From positions 62,001-126,000 of the forward strand of contig NC_092794.1 of NCBI RefSeq assembly GCF_918797505.1: DNA of 64,000 bases, in the 5' to 3' direction. A model generated the notes under the pieces. It was given only the letters and a program-made list of their open reading frames with translations. It was not told where the DNA came from and searched no databases. How positions within the stretch are numbered: the first letter of the stretch is position 1; every line of letters begins with the position of its first letter. Origin of the DNA: Bemisia tabaci (Eukaryota > Arthropoda > Insecta > Hemiptera > Aleyrodidae). Below, one piece after another: positions 1 to 12,693 of this stretch. A program made the position numbers and the translations under genes.

Positions 1-317
1 ATCTGGCAACACTGTAAAATGCAATGTTGCAAAATTTCACCAATAAATAAATCATTTATTTATATGCACCACGCGGCAACGCTGCTGCGCCATCTTGAAA
101 AATACACCATTGCATAACCCGCAAAATGAAGGGGCATTATTACACCATTGCATAACCCGCATATTGAAGGGGCAACATGCAATACTTTCTTTTTACAGCG
201 TTGCCATATTGAACAATAATCCCTATACAACGCTGTAATTTAATTCATATTTTTCTGCACAATCGTGCAACGCTGTTGGATAATTTACTGTTCTAAGATT
301 CCCATTTTCACCCTACT
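1..317. mobile_element. Right terminal module of the AGTAGGG foldback family (partial)
   Basis: The stretch matches the right end of the 14-kb foldback (20041-20412) in the same orientation and the left end (6290-6660) in inverse orientation. Shared blocks are a cytosine/thymine-rich minisatellite with the core TTGCCCCTTCAAT and GGTTATGCAATGG, the phrase GCAACGCTGTAA, and an outer end reading CCATTTTCACCCTACT at 302-317. The rest of this element lies left of the window. It has no reading frame and is presumably a terminal inverted repeat of a non-autonomous element. The mobile nature is inferred from repetition at several sites in the window. Confidence 0.7.
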
Positions 318-2740
318 ATAATTTACCTGTGTTCGATGAAACTGAGTATAGTCAAGTAGACGCCGATATTACAATCGATTCTTCGTTAAGAATCATGAAA
401 AGTAGATCAAATTAAGTTTTCATTTTGAAATTCACAGCATGGCGTGGCTTGGCTGGCTGGGTGGATTGAATTGAACAATGGTCCGGAGTTCCGAGTGCGA
501 GTTGGACATCGAACAGTTGGACGAGGGACCATTCCGCGGTTCCGCCTTTTGCCTTTTTATCGAGGTTGCGTATGAAAATGAGTGAAAATCAGCCGCTATA
601 ATGATTATAGAAAGCCAGTTTTTGTATATTAATTCTTTTGAAAACATTTGCCTGATAATTATTTAGATAATAAATACAACCCTGGAAGTATCGGCAAGGA
701 ACGATTATTCCAGGAACTAGGAACGTCTTCACAACAGTTAGGTTATATTTATCTCTCTCCTTCCCTTCTCACAGTCTCACATCACCACATCACCTCAAGT
801 AAGTAATTTAATGAATAATTTTTCACTTTCACACCTTTCACAAAAGAATCAAGGACAATTAAAGTTTTGTTGCACCCATTTCCTCTCTTGTACTACATTT
901 GACCGGTGTCTAATTTTAAAGTACCTATCTGGAACTACTTCGGAAGCTTCTATAAGAATGAACCGCTCTACGTATCAGATGTTTCAACTGGTTTCAACTC
1001 AATGTATACTGGCAATCAGGTTATCCATCAACATTCAAAATTTAAAATTTTATTGACTGGTGGAATGTATTATATTCAGTGGCTCAGACCTGTAAGTTGT
1101 AAAATGTTCCGTTTTTAAATGTTTCTTGGCCCTCCCTCCATAAGGAAGGGTCTTGCTCTCATTTTAAATTCGTTCTGTTATCAAAAGGTGGTTGATATAT
1201 TGTTACGTAGTTTATTGTCTGTCTCCAAGGACGGCCATTAACCATAGGTAGATCAATTTGATGATCTGTCTCCCGCTTTGTATTTTTGCAGATCGACACT
1301 TCCAAGAGCTTGCCTTATCAGATGTACATTGCTGCTCAGTGCCATTTGCTCTATGCCTGTAGATGTTTCCTGTCATGTGTGGAAGGAACGTCGGGTAGAG
1401 AATCGATGGCTACCTTAATATCATCAATGATCGTAGTAAATCGTGAAATTATTTAAGCTGTGGATCTATGATGTCGCATCTTTTGAAAAATGCTTTCTCC
1501 TCTAAAACTAAACTGAAAAATCGTGTTGTGTCAGTGCTTTTCTGAGAGTGGTGTTCTGTATTGATCAGCTATTAAATCATGGTGCTAATTTTTCTCTTAC
1601 GTTAAAGAGTGCTTTAGATATTTTTACAATGCACTCATCGTGTTTTCAAAAGTTCCTTCGTACCTGCACCAGTTCTAATCGGAAATTTGGATTCATTGTC
1701 TTCAAGTGGATTTTTCTGACCCAGTGGATTACAGATTTGAGCGAGTTGGTGAGTGTTGTTTGTTCATTTTCTATTTTATTGAGTATGTCTGCATGACAGA
1801 TGTCATCCATTATTACTTTGCATGATGCATATTTAGCTGAAAGATTCTCTTTACACATGCCTAGTGGAAGATACATGTGGGTTTGGAACTGCTAACATGC
1901 GAACTTTGAAAAACTACGCTGCTATGATATAGAAAATCCTACAAGTCCAAGAAGGTCTATGCGCTGATATCAATTACATACTGACATATACCCGTCAAAC
2001 AAGTTCCCATGGCTGTCATAGATGGCCTGCCCACAAAGTATGTCTGAAAGGGTGGCCCTAATTTTCATCAGGGAGCTTTGAGTACACCATGTACTTTTTA
2101 AGATTATTGTGCTTATTATTGCTTTCACTTGAGTGTAGATGTAAGTACATACTAAGCTTTTATCCATCATACATTTTGGCACATTTCTTTAATTATTGAG
2201 CTTCATAAAATTTCAGGTACTTGATTTTCAGGGGCTGAGATCGAAATCATATCATTAAAAAAAATTGGTTCCAGCAATTCTTTTCAAATTCTTTACAAAA
2301 AAATTTAGAGGATTTAATAACTGAAGATAAAAACATAACATGCTAAACACTACCTTCTGATGAAAAAGTACTTAAGTGATGACCAAAATTGAGACTTTTT
2401 TCGATCACCCTGATATGGGGATCTTCTTCACCTCCTTTCTAAACATACGCCTAAGAAGAAAAAATTTGACTGCTAATTCAATCCGCAACAATGATCGTAT
2501 AGCTCTTCTTTCGGTTTTTTCCTTTTTCCCTTCATTCCCCCCCCCCCCTTCCAAAACTTAAGATTTTTCCTTTTCATGTCATAATGAGCCCATAGCAAAG
2601 AAGTTTTCAAAAATGATTGGAATTCACGAAATTTCATTTTATGAAGTTACATATAAAATCTTGCATCTCTGGTTTGAACCGTATACCGAGTATAATTCCT
2701 TGGCGCGCACCTTGCGGAGCGCCTTCAACATCGTAGTTAT
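318..2740. other. Unassigned AT-rich sequence
   Basis: No reading frame longer than about 80 codons has a recognisable domain, and no RNA gene or inverted repeat is visible. A poly-C run lies near 2538. It may be intergenic or intronic host DNA, the least repetitive part of the left third of the window. Confidence 0.5.
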
Positions 2741-2879
2741 GCTTCAAACGCGACACTCACGCTCCGATGTGTAATTTTCGCATGTTGCGCATGTCGGAGC
2801 GTATGTCCAGTTTAGAATTGCCCAAAAATTGAAAGAATTTAAAGCCGCGAAATTCATGTTTAAATCCGCAATTTTTATT

Positions 2880-3245
2880 TCCATGCCGAACTGAGAAGGG
2901 GATTTTCAATTCCATGAAGGCTTGATGGAAATGACTTGGTTTCCGTGTGAGTTGCATGGAAGTGTTATGAGTTCCATGTCGAGCTCACAAGGAAATATTT
3001 TCATTTCCATGAAGACTTGATGGAAATGACTTGGTTTCCGTGTGAGTTGCATGGAAACGTTATGATTTCCATGTCGAGCTCACAAGGAAATGTTTTCATT
3101 TCCATGACGGCTTGATGGAAATGACTTGGTTTCCATGTGAGTTTCATGGAAACGTTATGATTTCCATGTCGAAGGACATGGAAGTCAGACGATTTCCATG
3201 AAATCACATGGAAATCGGGTCATTTCCACGTGAATCCACATGGAA
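2880..3245. repeat. 95-bp tandem array rich in TTTCCATG
   Basis: The block starting TTTTCA(T/A)TTCCATGA recurs at 2903, 2998 and 3093, a spacing of exactly 95 bp, followed by a shorter degenerate part to about 3245. Inside each unit the words TTTCCATG, CATGGAAA and GATGGAAATGACTTGG recur in both orientations, so each unit is itself built of short inverted repeats. The small minus-strand reading frames across it are by-products of the periodicity. Confidence 0.85.
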
Positions 3246-4215
3246 CATTTTTAGCAGGGAAAGTCATTCTGTCGGAACAGCGGGGCGATTATTGAAATGA
3301 CATCGACTCTATGTCACCGCTTACGACAAGACATAGCCCTATCTTAACCGTGCAATATATCGCAATTCGATGTCTTATGGGGCTGGTTTAAATTTCAATC
3401 AACGGCCCGCAGGAAAATAGTTTTTTCTTAAATGAAACTTATTAAATTGTGACCGAACTTAACTCAAGGGTTGTCAAGTTACATAACATAAGTTTGGCGG
3501 TATCGAGTGATCAAACCTAACCTAACTAAGTGTGACGGTATTGAACGGGCAAAATGGCGTGTGATTTGAGGGATGCAGGGTGGAGAGGCAGGTTTGACCA
3601 ATCAAATATAATTTTTTTAATATACTATCATCGTTTTTGTCAAATAACGTCAGCGTTCAAAAACGGCATCATTTTATAACGTCAGCGTCTAATAACATTA
3701 GCGTTAAAGAACGTGCGCGTTTAATAAGGTTACCTACCGTTATCGATCGCAATTAAACGTCGATCCCTACTCCTTCAGTGCTTCTCCAAACTTTAAATCG
3801 ACTTTCCGGGTGCTTCTGTCGCAGGACGATCTGGTGAAATGGAATTTGCAATTGGCCGATTGGTACTGGGATTAATGGTACGGAATCTTAAAAATGATAG
3901 CCAGTGACAGCTGATTATGAACAGAGAAACTTCGATTTATGTAAGGAAAAGCATTAGATTCTTGAATAGATTGGACACATCATGATGTTCTCATCAGTTG
4001 AGTTTTGAACCGCTGTCACCGGCGTTCCAACAGCGACAACGACGATGAGAAGTATTTTGTACCTAGAACAAAATTTTCCTTCTATCTCTCGGAACAGAGA
4101 TGATGTTGAATGCTATTTATAGGCACGGTTAAACAAAGTCCTTGCTGTCGATCCAACTGTTCTGACTCGCGTCCAGATCCAACTGGAGTCTCTTTATACC
4201 CAACTCGAGGTATCT
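3246..4215. other. Unassigned sequence
   Basis: No gene or repeat could be supported. Around 3640-3730 the words AACGTCAGCGT and AATAACATTAGCGT recur four times, suggesting a short decayed tandem repeat. Confidence 0.4.
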
Positions 4216-4915
4216 GTTTATTTAGCCACGGCTCATTTAGCCACGTGGCGAACTGCAACAAAAATTGTTGCAAATTGCCACAAACTCTGGGTGCTGTGTG
4301 GCTAAATGAAACAAGAAAAATTAGTGTGGCTAAATGCAACAAAAATTGTTGCAGTTAGCCACAGTCTTTGGAATGGCCTACCAAATTTAGCAAAAAAATT
4401 GTTATTTATCTTCCCATTCTTATTTTACTGCAGTGTAGGTGATTTTATTGAAGATCTGAAATAGATTAAAAATAAAAAAAGAACCGTTCGTATGTATTGA
4501 AAACAATTTTTTTTAAAAATAATTTTACCATTCTCCACTAGTGACCGATGCAATACTGATTCTACTTTACGCTGAAATACATGAAAATCTACTAATGGGA
4601 AAATATCCGAAGGAATTATTGTATCCAGCTCTCCTTCCTTAGATTAGGTCATTAGGTAAAGTTAGGTTAGGTTAGGTTAGGTTAGGTTAGGTCAAGTTCG
4701 TCTCGATTAGGTCCGGTAACGCTGCATTGCAGTTACCTGGTTGTATCTTTTGGCCATGTGGCTAATTGCAAAATAATTTGTTGCACTTTGCCACGTTTGC
4801 ACACACTAATTTTTCTTGTTTCGTTTAGCCACATAGCACCTAAAATGTGTGGCAAGATGCAACATTTTTTGTAGCATTTTGCCGCGTGGCTAAATGAGCT
4901 GTGGCTAAATGAAAC
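4216..4915. mobile_element. TIR element (MITE-like), 700 bp, TTTAGCCAC termini
   Basis: The left 150 bp reappears inverted at the right end. Both termini read GTTT(A/C)ATTTAGCCAC followed by a second CATTTAGCCACG and several GCAACAAAAATTGTTGC words. No transposase is encoded. No exact target duplication was found: GTATCT on the left and GTAATCT on the right are only similar. The superfamily is not assigned. Confidence 0.75.
4661..4692. repeat. GTTAG pentamer run
   Basis: About six head-to-tail GTTAG units. TTAGG is the usual insect telomere unit, but such short internal runs are scattered in many insect genomes and do not show a telomere. It lies inside the TIR element at 4216-4915. Confidence 0.8.
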
Positions 4916-5453
4916 GTAATCTGCGAATCCATTTGTGATTGGCTCCCTTATTTTAAGCCTTCGTAGTGTCACAAACGGGAATAAAGATTTCATTTTCACC
5001 AATTATATAGATTTTAAACTGAAAGGGACCGGGAAATTAGGGGTACGGTAGGGAACAAATGGAATGAGAGAGAGAACGGAGATAAGAATTCGGGAATGGG
5101 TTGATCAATGATTACCTATAAAACACGTCCAATATCTGTAATCTTTATCCTTCCAAAAAAACAAAAAGATGATTTTTGTACAAAATTTCGGCCCAATCCA
5201 AAAAATGTCACTAATTACCAAAAAAATAAGGCACCCAAAAAATATGATGGCAGTACCGTTTGGATTCATCATTTAAAAGGAAATGATATCAAAACGGCCT
5301 AATTTCCTTTTTCATGATATACTATACACCCAAACGTTTTTCACCAAAAAAAAAATAAAAATAAAAATAGATAAATAAACACCTATAAGGTATGATGACC
5401 TGAACACGTTTTGATCCATCGTTTTAAAGGAGTATGATATCAAATCGGCCCAA
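4916..5453. other. Unassigned AT-rich sequence
   Basis: A-rich tract with no supported gene. The 64-codon frame at 5108-5302 is lysine- and asparagine-rich from base composition and has no recognisable domain. Confidence 0.4.
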
Positions 5454-6287
5454 CTTCTCTGAAATATGCCCATCTCTGATCTATAATTTTTTCGAGACCT
5501 TCCGACTCATCGCTGAGGAGACACTGATCATTACTTGACCCTTATTGTATGTCCTTGTTTAGATGTCAAAGAGGTCCATATGGGAACTGTAATAAATTTT
5601 TTTTCTTTCAAGAGATAAAAAACAAAAATCGTTATAAAATTGAAAAAAAATTCGAAGAAAAAAAAGGAATTGGCCGGCCGGCCGTACTACAAGTGGTAGA
5701 AAATAGGGAGATTATCGTCTCTCTTGCATATATACATGAACAAGTATCATCGTCAAAAGGAGGATCAGTCTTTCTCGAAATCGTCATTGAAAGATAGACT
5801 GAAAAATATTCACACATGAGTGAACAACTTAACAGCTTTCAAGCAATGCCATATTCTTTGTTTGTTCCTGATAGAAGGCCTTACAAATTACTGAACCTTA
5901 GCGTATTATTGCGAATATTATGTGCCTCCTACTTACAACGCTTCTTTCTCAACAACTTCATGGATGTTGGCAAGACCGGGTCGGTCACCCATGCCAAAAT
6001 GTCGGGGCATACCAATAATGTATCTATTTTCCCCCTTTTTTGTACGTGCCGGCAGGCCCATTCCTTTATTTTTCCTTCGAATTTTTTTTCAATTTTATGA
6101 CGATTTTTTTGTTTTTTTATCTCTTTAAAAAAAATGAATTCATTACAGTTCCCATATGGACCTCTTTGACATCTAAACAAGGACATATAATACACTAAGG
6201 GTCAAGTAATGATCAGTGTCTCCTCAGCGATGAGTCGGAAGGTCTCGAAAAAATTAGTGATCAGAGATGAGCATATTTCAGAGAAAG
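5454..6287. mobile_element. Foldback element with roughly 240-bp arms
   Basis: The left arm (5454-5690) is repeated inverted at about 6040-6287. Both arms carry TCTCTGAAATATGC, a block with CTTCCGACTCATCGCTGAGG, and ATATGGACCTCTTTGACATC or its complement. The 350-bp spacer has short frames only. The right arm ends 2 bp before the terminus of the 14-kb foldback at 6290, so the two elements abut or one inserted at the end of the other. Confidence 0.75.
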
Positions 6288-6289
6288 TG

Positions 6290-6660
6290 AGTAGGGTGAA
6301 AATGGGGATTTGACCACAGTAAATTATCCAAAAGCGTTGCATGATTGTGCAGAAAAATACGAATTAAATTACAGCGTTGTATAGGGATTATTGTTTAATA
6401 TGGCAACGCTGTAAAAAGAAAGTATTGCATGTTGCCCCTTCAATATGCGGGTTATGCAATGGTGTAATGTTGCCCCTTCATTTTCCGGGTTATGCAATGG
6501 TGTATTTTTCAAGATGGCGCAGCAGCGTTGCCGAACGGGGCACGTAAATAAATGATTTATTTATTGGTGATATTTTGCAACATTGCATTTTACAGTGTTG
6601 CCAGATGGGGTGAGAAATGAGTTGATTTTTCCGTACAGTGTTGCCAGATTGTGCAAAAAA
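6290..6660. repeat. Left terminal module of the giant foldback
   Basis: Starts AGTAGGGTGAAAATGG and contains two units of the TTGCCCCTTCA / GGTTATGCAATGGTGTA minisatellite (about 6430-6505). It ends with paired ACAGTGTTGCCAGAT words before the satellite array. The same module is seen inverted at 20041-20412 and at 1-317, and in the same orientation at 23160-23540 and, split, at 29517-31440. Confidence 0.8.
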
Positions 6661-6977
6661 ATTCGGATTTTCGGACTTGTAAAAATTTTCGGTTTCGAGA
6701 AACCGTATCTTACCATATGTGTCGGTATCTGATACTGTAGATTAGGGTCTGATTCGGGAAAATTGAAAATTTTTCTGAAAATCACCCTCGTCCGATCCGG
6801 CGCGGACCGATGCGATTCTTTTCCATTATCGAAGATCGGAAAACTGTACGGACCGAATTTCGATACGACTTTTCGTTTTCGAGATTTCGGACTTGTAAAA
6901 TTTTCGGCTTCGAAAGACCGTATCTTACAGTATGGGCCTGGTATCGGAGACTGTAGATTAGGGTCTGATTCGGTAAT

Positions 6978-7380
6978 TGGATTTTCGGACTTGTAAAATT
7001 TTGACGGCATCCACGATAGACCATATCCTACAATATGGACCTGGTATCGGATACTGGAGAGTAGGGTCTAATTCCGGAAATTGGATTTTCGGACTTGTAA
7101 AAATTTTCGATTTCGAAAGACCATATCCTACAGTATGGACCTGGTATCGGATACTGGAGAGTAGGGTCTGATTCCGGAAATTGGATTTTCGGACTTGTAA
7201 AAATTTTCGATTTCGAAAGACCATATCCTACAGTATGGACCTGGTATCGGATACTGGAGAGTAGGGTCTGATTCCGGAAATTGGATTTTCGGACTTGTAA
7301 ATTTTTTGGGATCAATAGACCATATCCTCCAGTATGGGTCTGGTATCGGAGACTGGTGAGTGTGCGCTTGGAGATTTGTA
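6978..7380. repeat. 100-bp satellite array
   Basis: TTGGATTTTCGGACTTGTAA begins units at about 6978, 7081, 7181 and 7281, so the period is 100 bp and two units are almost identical. Each unit also holds GACCATATCCTACAGTATGG and TCGGATACTGGAGAGTAGGG. The mirrored region of the right arm has fewer of these units and instead repeats a longer composite unit. Confidence 0.85.
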
Positions 7381-8289
7381 TCCGAACCTTGTGTTTTGGA
7401 ATAAGCAACTGGGATTGTATATTGCAATTTCAGTTTGATGGATCGAAAACCTGTAAAATTTTCGGAATCATTAGAACATAGCCTCCAGGATGGGACTGGT
7501 ATCGGTGACTGGAGAGGAGGGTCTGATTCGGGATATTAAAACATTATCTAAGTCCTACGCTGGAAAATATTTTCGGAAAATTCTCCTCCTCCGATCCATC
7601 CCAACCCGACACGATTCTTTTACACTATCGAAGATCGGAAAACCGTACGACCCGAATTTTGAGACGACTTTTAGTTTTTGAGAAAATCCAACTTTCACCT
7701 AAGTCGCATGCGTATCTTATATGTATATACGAGTTTTTACGCTTGCTCGAATAAATGGGTTGGTAGTTCACTCTTGACAGGTTGTATGTCCGATTGTAAA
7801 AACACATCTATGATATAAACCTATCTTATGTGTATGCGCGGTTCTGTTCCTTACATTGTTTTCAGATTGTGTAAAATATTCGGATTTTCGGACTTGTAAA
7901 ATTTTCGGGATCAATACACCATATCCTACAGTATGGTCTGGTATCGGATACTGGAGAGTAGGGTCTGATTCGGGAAATTAAAAAAAATTCGGAAAATTAC
8001 CCTCCTCCGATCCGATTCTTTTACACTATGGAAGATCGGAAAACTGTAGGGACCGAATTTTGATACGACCTTTAGTTTTCGAAAAAATCCAACTTTCACC
8101 TAAGTCGCATGCGTATCTTATATGTATATACGAGTTTTTTATGCTTGTTTGAATAATTGGATTCTTGAGTTTTACTATTCACCGTTTGTATGTCTGATGT
8201 CATAAACACGTCTATGACACATACCTATCTTATGTGTATACGCGGTTTTCTTCGTGGCCTTCGTACACTGCGGTCCTCGCTCCGTCCAG

Positions 8290-8745
8290 AGTTCAAAATT
8301 CATCGTGAAATAGTTGTGTGTTCATGGATCGCACAACGATGTGACGACTGCCTCTCAGTTTCTACGGATGAAAGGTATCAGAAAAAACTTAAAATTTCAT
8401 TGCGGGCAGCCCCCCTCGCGAACCGGATTGTTTAGGAAACTTCAGCACAAGCCTACGGGTCCTCACTCTATACGTCCCGAAATCAATGTTCAACGTGAAA
8501 TATCCGTTGGTTCATGGGTCGCAGAATAATCTGAGGACTCTAATTCACTTGTATGGATCAAGGGTGTCAGAAAAACTTAAAATTTCATTGCGGTTCTCAC
8601 CCAGCGTCGTCGTGAGGGAGCAACGAAGTGCTTTAACTCCGTTTCCGTGCTGCGGTCCTCGATGGATGCGTCACGAGATGATCAATATTCAACGTGAAAT
8701 ATCTGTTGGTTCGTGGATCGCAGGATAATCTTATGAATCTTATTC
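8290..8745. repeat. 187-bp tandem repeat, left arm
   Basis: Units share a block with TTCAACGTGAAATATC, then TTAAAATTTCATTGCGG. The word CATTGCGG falls at about 8398 and 8585, a period of 187 bp. The open frames through it (8190-8728) follow the repeat and show no domain. Confidence 0.8.
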
Positions 8746-10499
8746 AGTTGTATGGGCGATGACTTCGATTATTTACCACAACTTCATATGAGAATGTCCA
8801 TGGTTGATGATTTCGATACTATACCACAGATAGAAACGTAACATATCAATAATCGATGGTATTTGCTTAATATGTCGAAAACGGTGCGTCCTAGACGATT
8901 TTTGACGAGAACAATCCGCTACATTTCGATTATAAATTCAATGAGAGCACTAGGAAGCCTCTAAAACAGTTAGGAAGCCCAAAATCAATCAATCAATAAT
9001 TATCTTATTGGAATCCACCGTATTACTTTCAGGGACGTGTCGTAACCCGCGATGGACCGTTCGATCTAACATTTAAGGTAGGGTAAAAGATCGATATTCA
9101 GGTCCAAATTACTTCACACTCGATTATTTTACCATAGTTTTAAATATAGTACCTATATAGTGAGATTATAGATAGATGTTAAACTCCGAGAATCCATCAG
9201 GCCTTCACCGATGCCTCCGCGAATAAAGTCAGGGCCAGAAATACAACCAACCTATGAATTTCAATTACACAGAACAATTTACTATAATTATAATTATAAT
9301 TATAATACAATTGTTACGAACCATCGTTTATCAAGCACGTATTTGACTTAGTTTTTGCATAAACTTACTCATTTTTTGCGGAAGAACGCTCATTTATGTG
9401 CATTCTGAGCCATATTGGTTAGAATTGGAATCTACAGACTGGCAGTGAAATTTTAGGCGTTAGAAGTTGGTTAGAAGGGTGCGGCTGCACTTTTGGGTCC
9501 AAAACCCTCCATGAAGCGATCTGTCCATACTCTCGCTATAAAGGTACTCTAGTTTTAAATAGGAATACATCAATAATCAATTATTTCGATTCATTGCCAT
9601 AGTTTTTTAATAGGAATACATCGATGGGCAATTATTTCGATTTTTCACCGTAACATCAAATGGAAAAATCTAGTCAGTTGATGATTGCGAATATTTACCC
9701 TAATGGACCACTAGACGAGTTTCTTAACCAAAATTTCACGTAAACCATGATGCGCACACCGAAAATTACCGAAATATGATTCTTGAGATGTAAATTCAAA
9801 CTACCCGCTCATGAAAGCTCGCAATGCTCCGCGTGATTCACATCACACGCTAAACGTTATCACGATAGTTTCTGCGATATAAAAATCTTGACACTTTGGA
9901 TCAGCTATAGCAAATTGTTTACAGTTTGAACAACACATGATGGGAAATGAATACTTATTGCTCGATTGAGAAGCTTGCTGAAAGCGTTGTAGTGCTCGAT
10001 TTGATTGTCATAGAGCTTTGAGCAGTTCAAATTTCCCGTACTTAACCAATATGTGAAATGAAAACGTTCATATCTTCGTTAGGAGTTGGTTTCAGTAATT
10101 TAGTTGCGTGAATCGTGTTCTCCGTGAAGCTCTGGTTAAGAAACACGTATCAGAATGCTTAAATTCGCACCTTATCTAGTGGTCCATTTTAAATGGGAAT
10201 GTAACAATACTCGATGATTTCGATTACTTACCACAACTTCACATGAGAATGTTAATGGTCGATGATTTCGATAGAAATAAAGGTAAAATACCAATAATCG
10301 ATGGATTTTGCTCGATATCTGGAAAACGATGCGTCCTTTACGATTTCTGACGGCAACACACCCGCTACTTTTCAAATATGAATGCAATGAGACCACCGGA
10401 AGCCTCCAAAAAATTTATCAAACCTAAAAGATGTTGAATTTCATTGCGGGAACCCCCCAGTTGCGAAGAACGGTATTGAAAAAGCTCCAGTAGGTACAT
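8746..10499. repeat. Left arm body without recognisable genes
   Basis: This segment is mirrored at about 16100-18000. It contains a TAATTA microsatellite near 9280-9306 and two related ATCGATGATTTCGAT-bearing blocks. No coding region is supported. At 10081-10095 it holds the uninterrupted site that corresponds to the solo LTR insertion of the other arm. Confidence 0.7.
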
Positions 10500-11930
10500 T
10501 GCTTTACGGTCCCTGTCAAAATCAGAACTGAGAACTCAAGAGGGAACTGATGCATTTGATTGTGAGTCAAAATCAGAACTTCATAAAGAACTTGAGATAA
10601 AGGATACCGCAGAAGCGGATCATAACTCTAGTAAAGATAAAAAGGGTGATGCGAAGATCCATGTAGAGATGGATAAAAACCATGTTTTGAAGCCCCAAAA
10701 TCATGAGAATGATTTTTTTCTTCTTTCTTTAGGATTTTATGACTTATGATTCACTCCACTAGGCTTTCAAGAAGCTTGATTTTCATACGAGAAGCCAAGA
10801 GATTGAATGGTGTGATGACTATGAGAAATCAAAAATGCTCATTTTGGACGCGAATCCAGGCAAAGTGTCGAGTTCCATTAACTCGTGTTGAGCGCTGTGG
10901 AGATAATTAGAGGATTTTATGACCTATGAATCACTCCACTAAGCTTCCAAGAAGTTTAATTTTCAGAATCCGCGAGATTGAATGGTGGGATCAGTATTAG
11001 AAATGAAATGTGCTCATTTTGGACGCGAATCCACGAGAAGTGTCGAGTTCCATAAACTCGTGTTGAGCGGTGTGGAGATAATTAGAGGATTTTGTGACTT
11101 ATGATCATTCACTCCACTAGGCTTCCAAGAAGTTTAATTTTCATACGAGAAGCAACGAGATTGAATGGTGTGATGACTATGAGAAATCAAAAATGCTCAT
11201 TTTGAACGCGAATCGGCAGGTTAAGTGTCGAGTTGCAAAAAGACTCAAAAAAGGTCCTGACTACTTGCACAGCATGGTGTACATAATGATATGCACAAGA
11301 CAGCTGATTTGTGCGCTGCAATAAGTATTTTATGCAAATATACAAGCAAGAACATTAAGAACTTGTGGCAGTACTTGAAAAGGGTGTTACGATACCTATA
11401 AGGCTCAAGGAATTTGAAATTGACCTATACAAATAAACTAATATTTACTGATATCTTGAGTGGTCACTGTGATTCTGATTGGGCAACAGATGAAAACGAT
11501 AGAAAGAGCACGACAGGCTTCTAATTTCAATTATTTGAAAACTGTACCATTTGTTGGAATACCAAAAGCAAAACTCTGTGGCTACCTCATCCACTGAATC
11601 AGAGTATATGGCGCTTTTTGAAGCTGTCAGGGAAGCTCTTTGGTTGAAATCGTTTCTGAGTAGTATTAATATGACTGCAATAACTCCCATTTTAATTTAT
11701 GAAGACAACACCGGTTACATAAGTATTGCAAAGAATCCAAGTAGTCACAAAAGATCAAAACACATGCATGTAAAGTATCATTTTTCTAGAGAACAGGTAG
11801 AAAAAAGGGCTAAAAAATGTGAAATATGTTCCAACAGGTGATCAGCTAGCCAATTTACTGACCAAACCGTTATCCACCATAAAATTCAAGAAATTAAGAC
11901 CAGGGCTGGATCTTCAAAATTAGTAAAATT
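10500..11930 (+). pseudogene. Broken Copia pol (spacer and RNase H), left arm
   Basis: An open but unanchored hydrophilic frame at about 10500-10735 corresponds to the region between Copia integrase and reverse transcriptase. The reverse transcriptase itself is missing and replaced by a triplicated block (10729-11250). Sense-strand RNase H resumes at about 11255: the frame around 11551-11841 contains VATSSTESEYMALFEAVREA, then EDNTGYISIAKNP, typical of Copia-type RNase H (catalytic Glu in TESEY, Asp in EDN). A TAA follows the WATDENDRKSTTGF segment near 11521, and the frame shifts near 11805. The element is dead. It is the inverted counterpart of the relic at 14253-16030, which retains the reverse transcriptase. 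Confidence 0.8.
10729..11250. repeat. Triplicated block of about 180 bp replacing the Copia RT
   Basis: Three consecutive copies begin GGATTTT(A/G)TGAC(T/C)TATGA at about 10733, 10912 and 11090. They share TCACTCCACTA(G/A)GCTT and TGCTCATTTTGGACGCGAATC. Copies differ by small substitutions and indels. A single related copy appears at about 15170-15320 in the right arm, in the same plus-strand orientation rather than inverted. Confidence 0.7.
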
Positions 11931-12028
11931 AGAAATTAGCAAGTCAAAATGCAAGTAGACTCGTCAAAAAATCCAAGTGGACTCGTCAAAATAAGTCTCC
12001 TTTGAATATATCCTTCAGCGCTCTCTAA

Positions 12029-12430
12029 GTGTTTTCTTTGCTCTCCTCTATCGAGTTGAAACGTAAGCTAAGGAAACAGACAAAAGTCGCAGGGAAGATC
12101 AAAACACATAGATGTAAAGTATCATTTTCTAGAGAACAGGTAGAAAAAGTGCTAATAAATGTGGAATATGTTCCAACAGGTGATCAGCTAGCCGATTTAC
12201 TGACCAAACCGTTTTCACCACAAAATTCAAGAAATTAAGACCAGGGCTGTGTCTTCAAAATTAGCAAAATTAGAAATTAACAAGTCAAAATTCAAGTGGA
12301 CTCGTCAAAATAACTCTCCTTTGAATATATCCTTCAGCGCTCTCTAAGTGTTTACTTTGATCTCCTCTATCGAGTTGAAACGTAAGCTAAGGAAACAGAC
12401 AAAAGTCGCAGGGAGCTAAATCTGGACTTT
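12029..12430 (+). repeat. Second copy of the Copia 3' end
   Basis: Repeats the C-terminal coding part of Copia RNase H (FSREQVEKVLINVEYVPTGD at about 12126-12185) and the 3' non-coding tail that also follows at 11930-12060. The tail contains GACTCGTCAAAA and CAGCGCTCTCTAAGTGTTT. It is a tandem duplication confined to the left arm, which carries three such copies against one in the right arm. Confidence 0.75.
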
Positions 12431-12693
12431 AGGAGGATGCGGTATGTAGGATGCTGTGCTTCACTAAAACTGTGGCCGGCGAGCATTATCATGATGGAAC
12501 ATCCAGTCACCGCTTGCCCGCAATTATTCAGGACGTATTCACCTGATAGAGCGTTGTAAAGTTTCCCTGGTCAGTTTCTTCTATAATCGTTGTACCGCGA
12601 GGAATATATTCATGATATCCAGGGTGCAATCCATTTGAGGACTGTGCTTTTGTCTCAGGATCGTAGCCGTAGACTCATTTGAAGTAAAATTTA

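Noticed and set aside
4661..4692. Telomere or subtelomere
   Set aside because: Only about six units inside a TIR element, and similar short runs occur at 35643-35681.
6978..7380. CRISPR-like array
   Set aside because: Units are contiguous 100-bp tandem repeats without unique spacers, and the window is clearly eukaryotic.
6561..7427. Frames rich in YGLSKPKI/PESDP-type words as a repeat protein
   Set aside because: They are translations of the 100-bp satellite, open in several frames at once, and the period is not a multiple of three.
8190..8728. Overlapping frames of 70-80 codons as genes
   Set aside because: They follow the 187-bp tandem repeat, recur mirrored at 18146-18757 and show no domain.
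10172..10396. Conserved 74-residue protein (identical at 16141-16365)
   Set aside because: Identity comes from the palindromic arms as a whole; flanking non-coding sequence is equally conserved.
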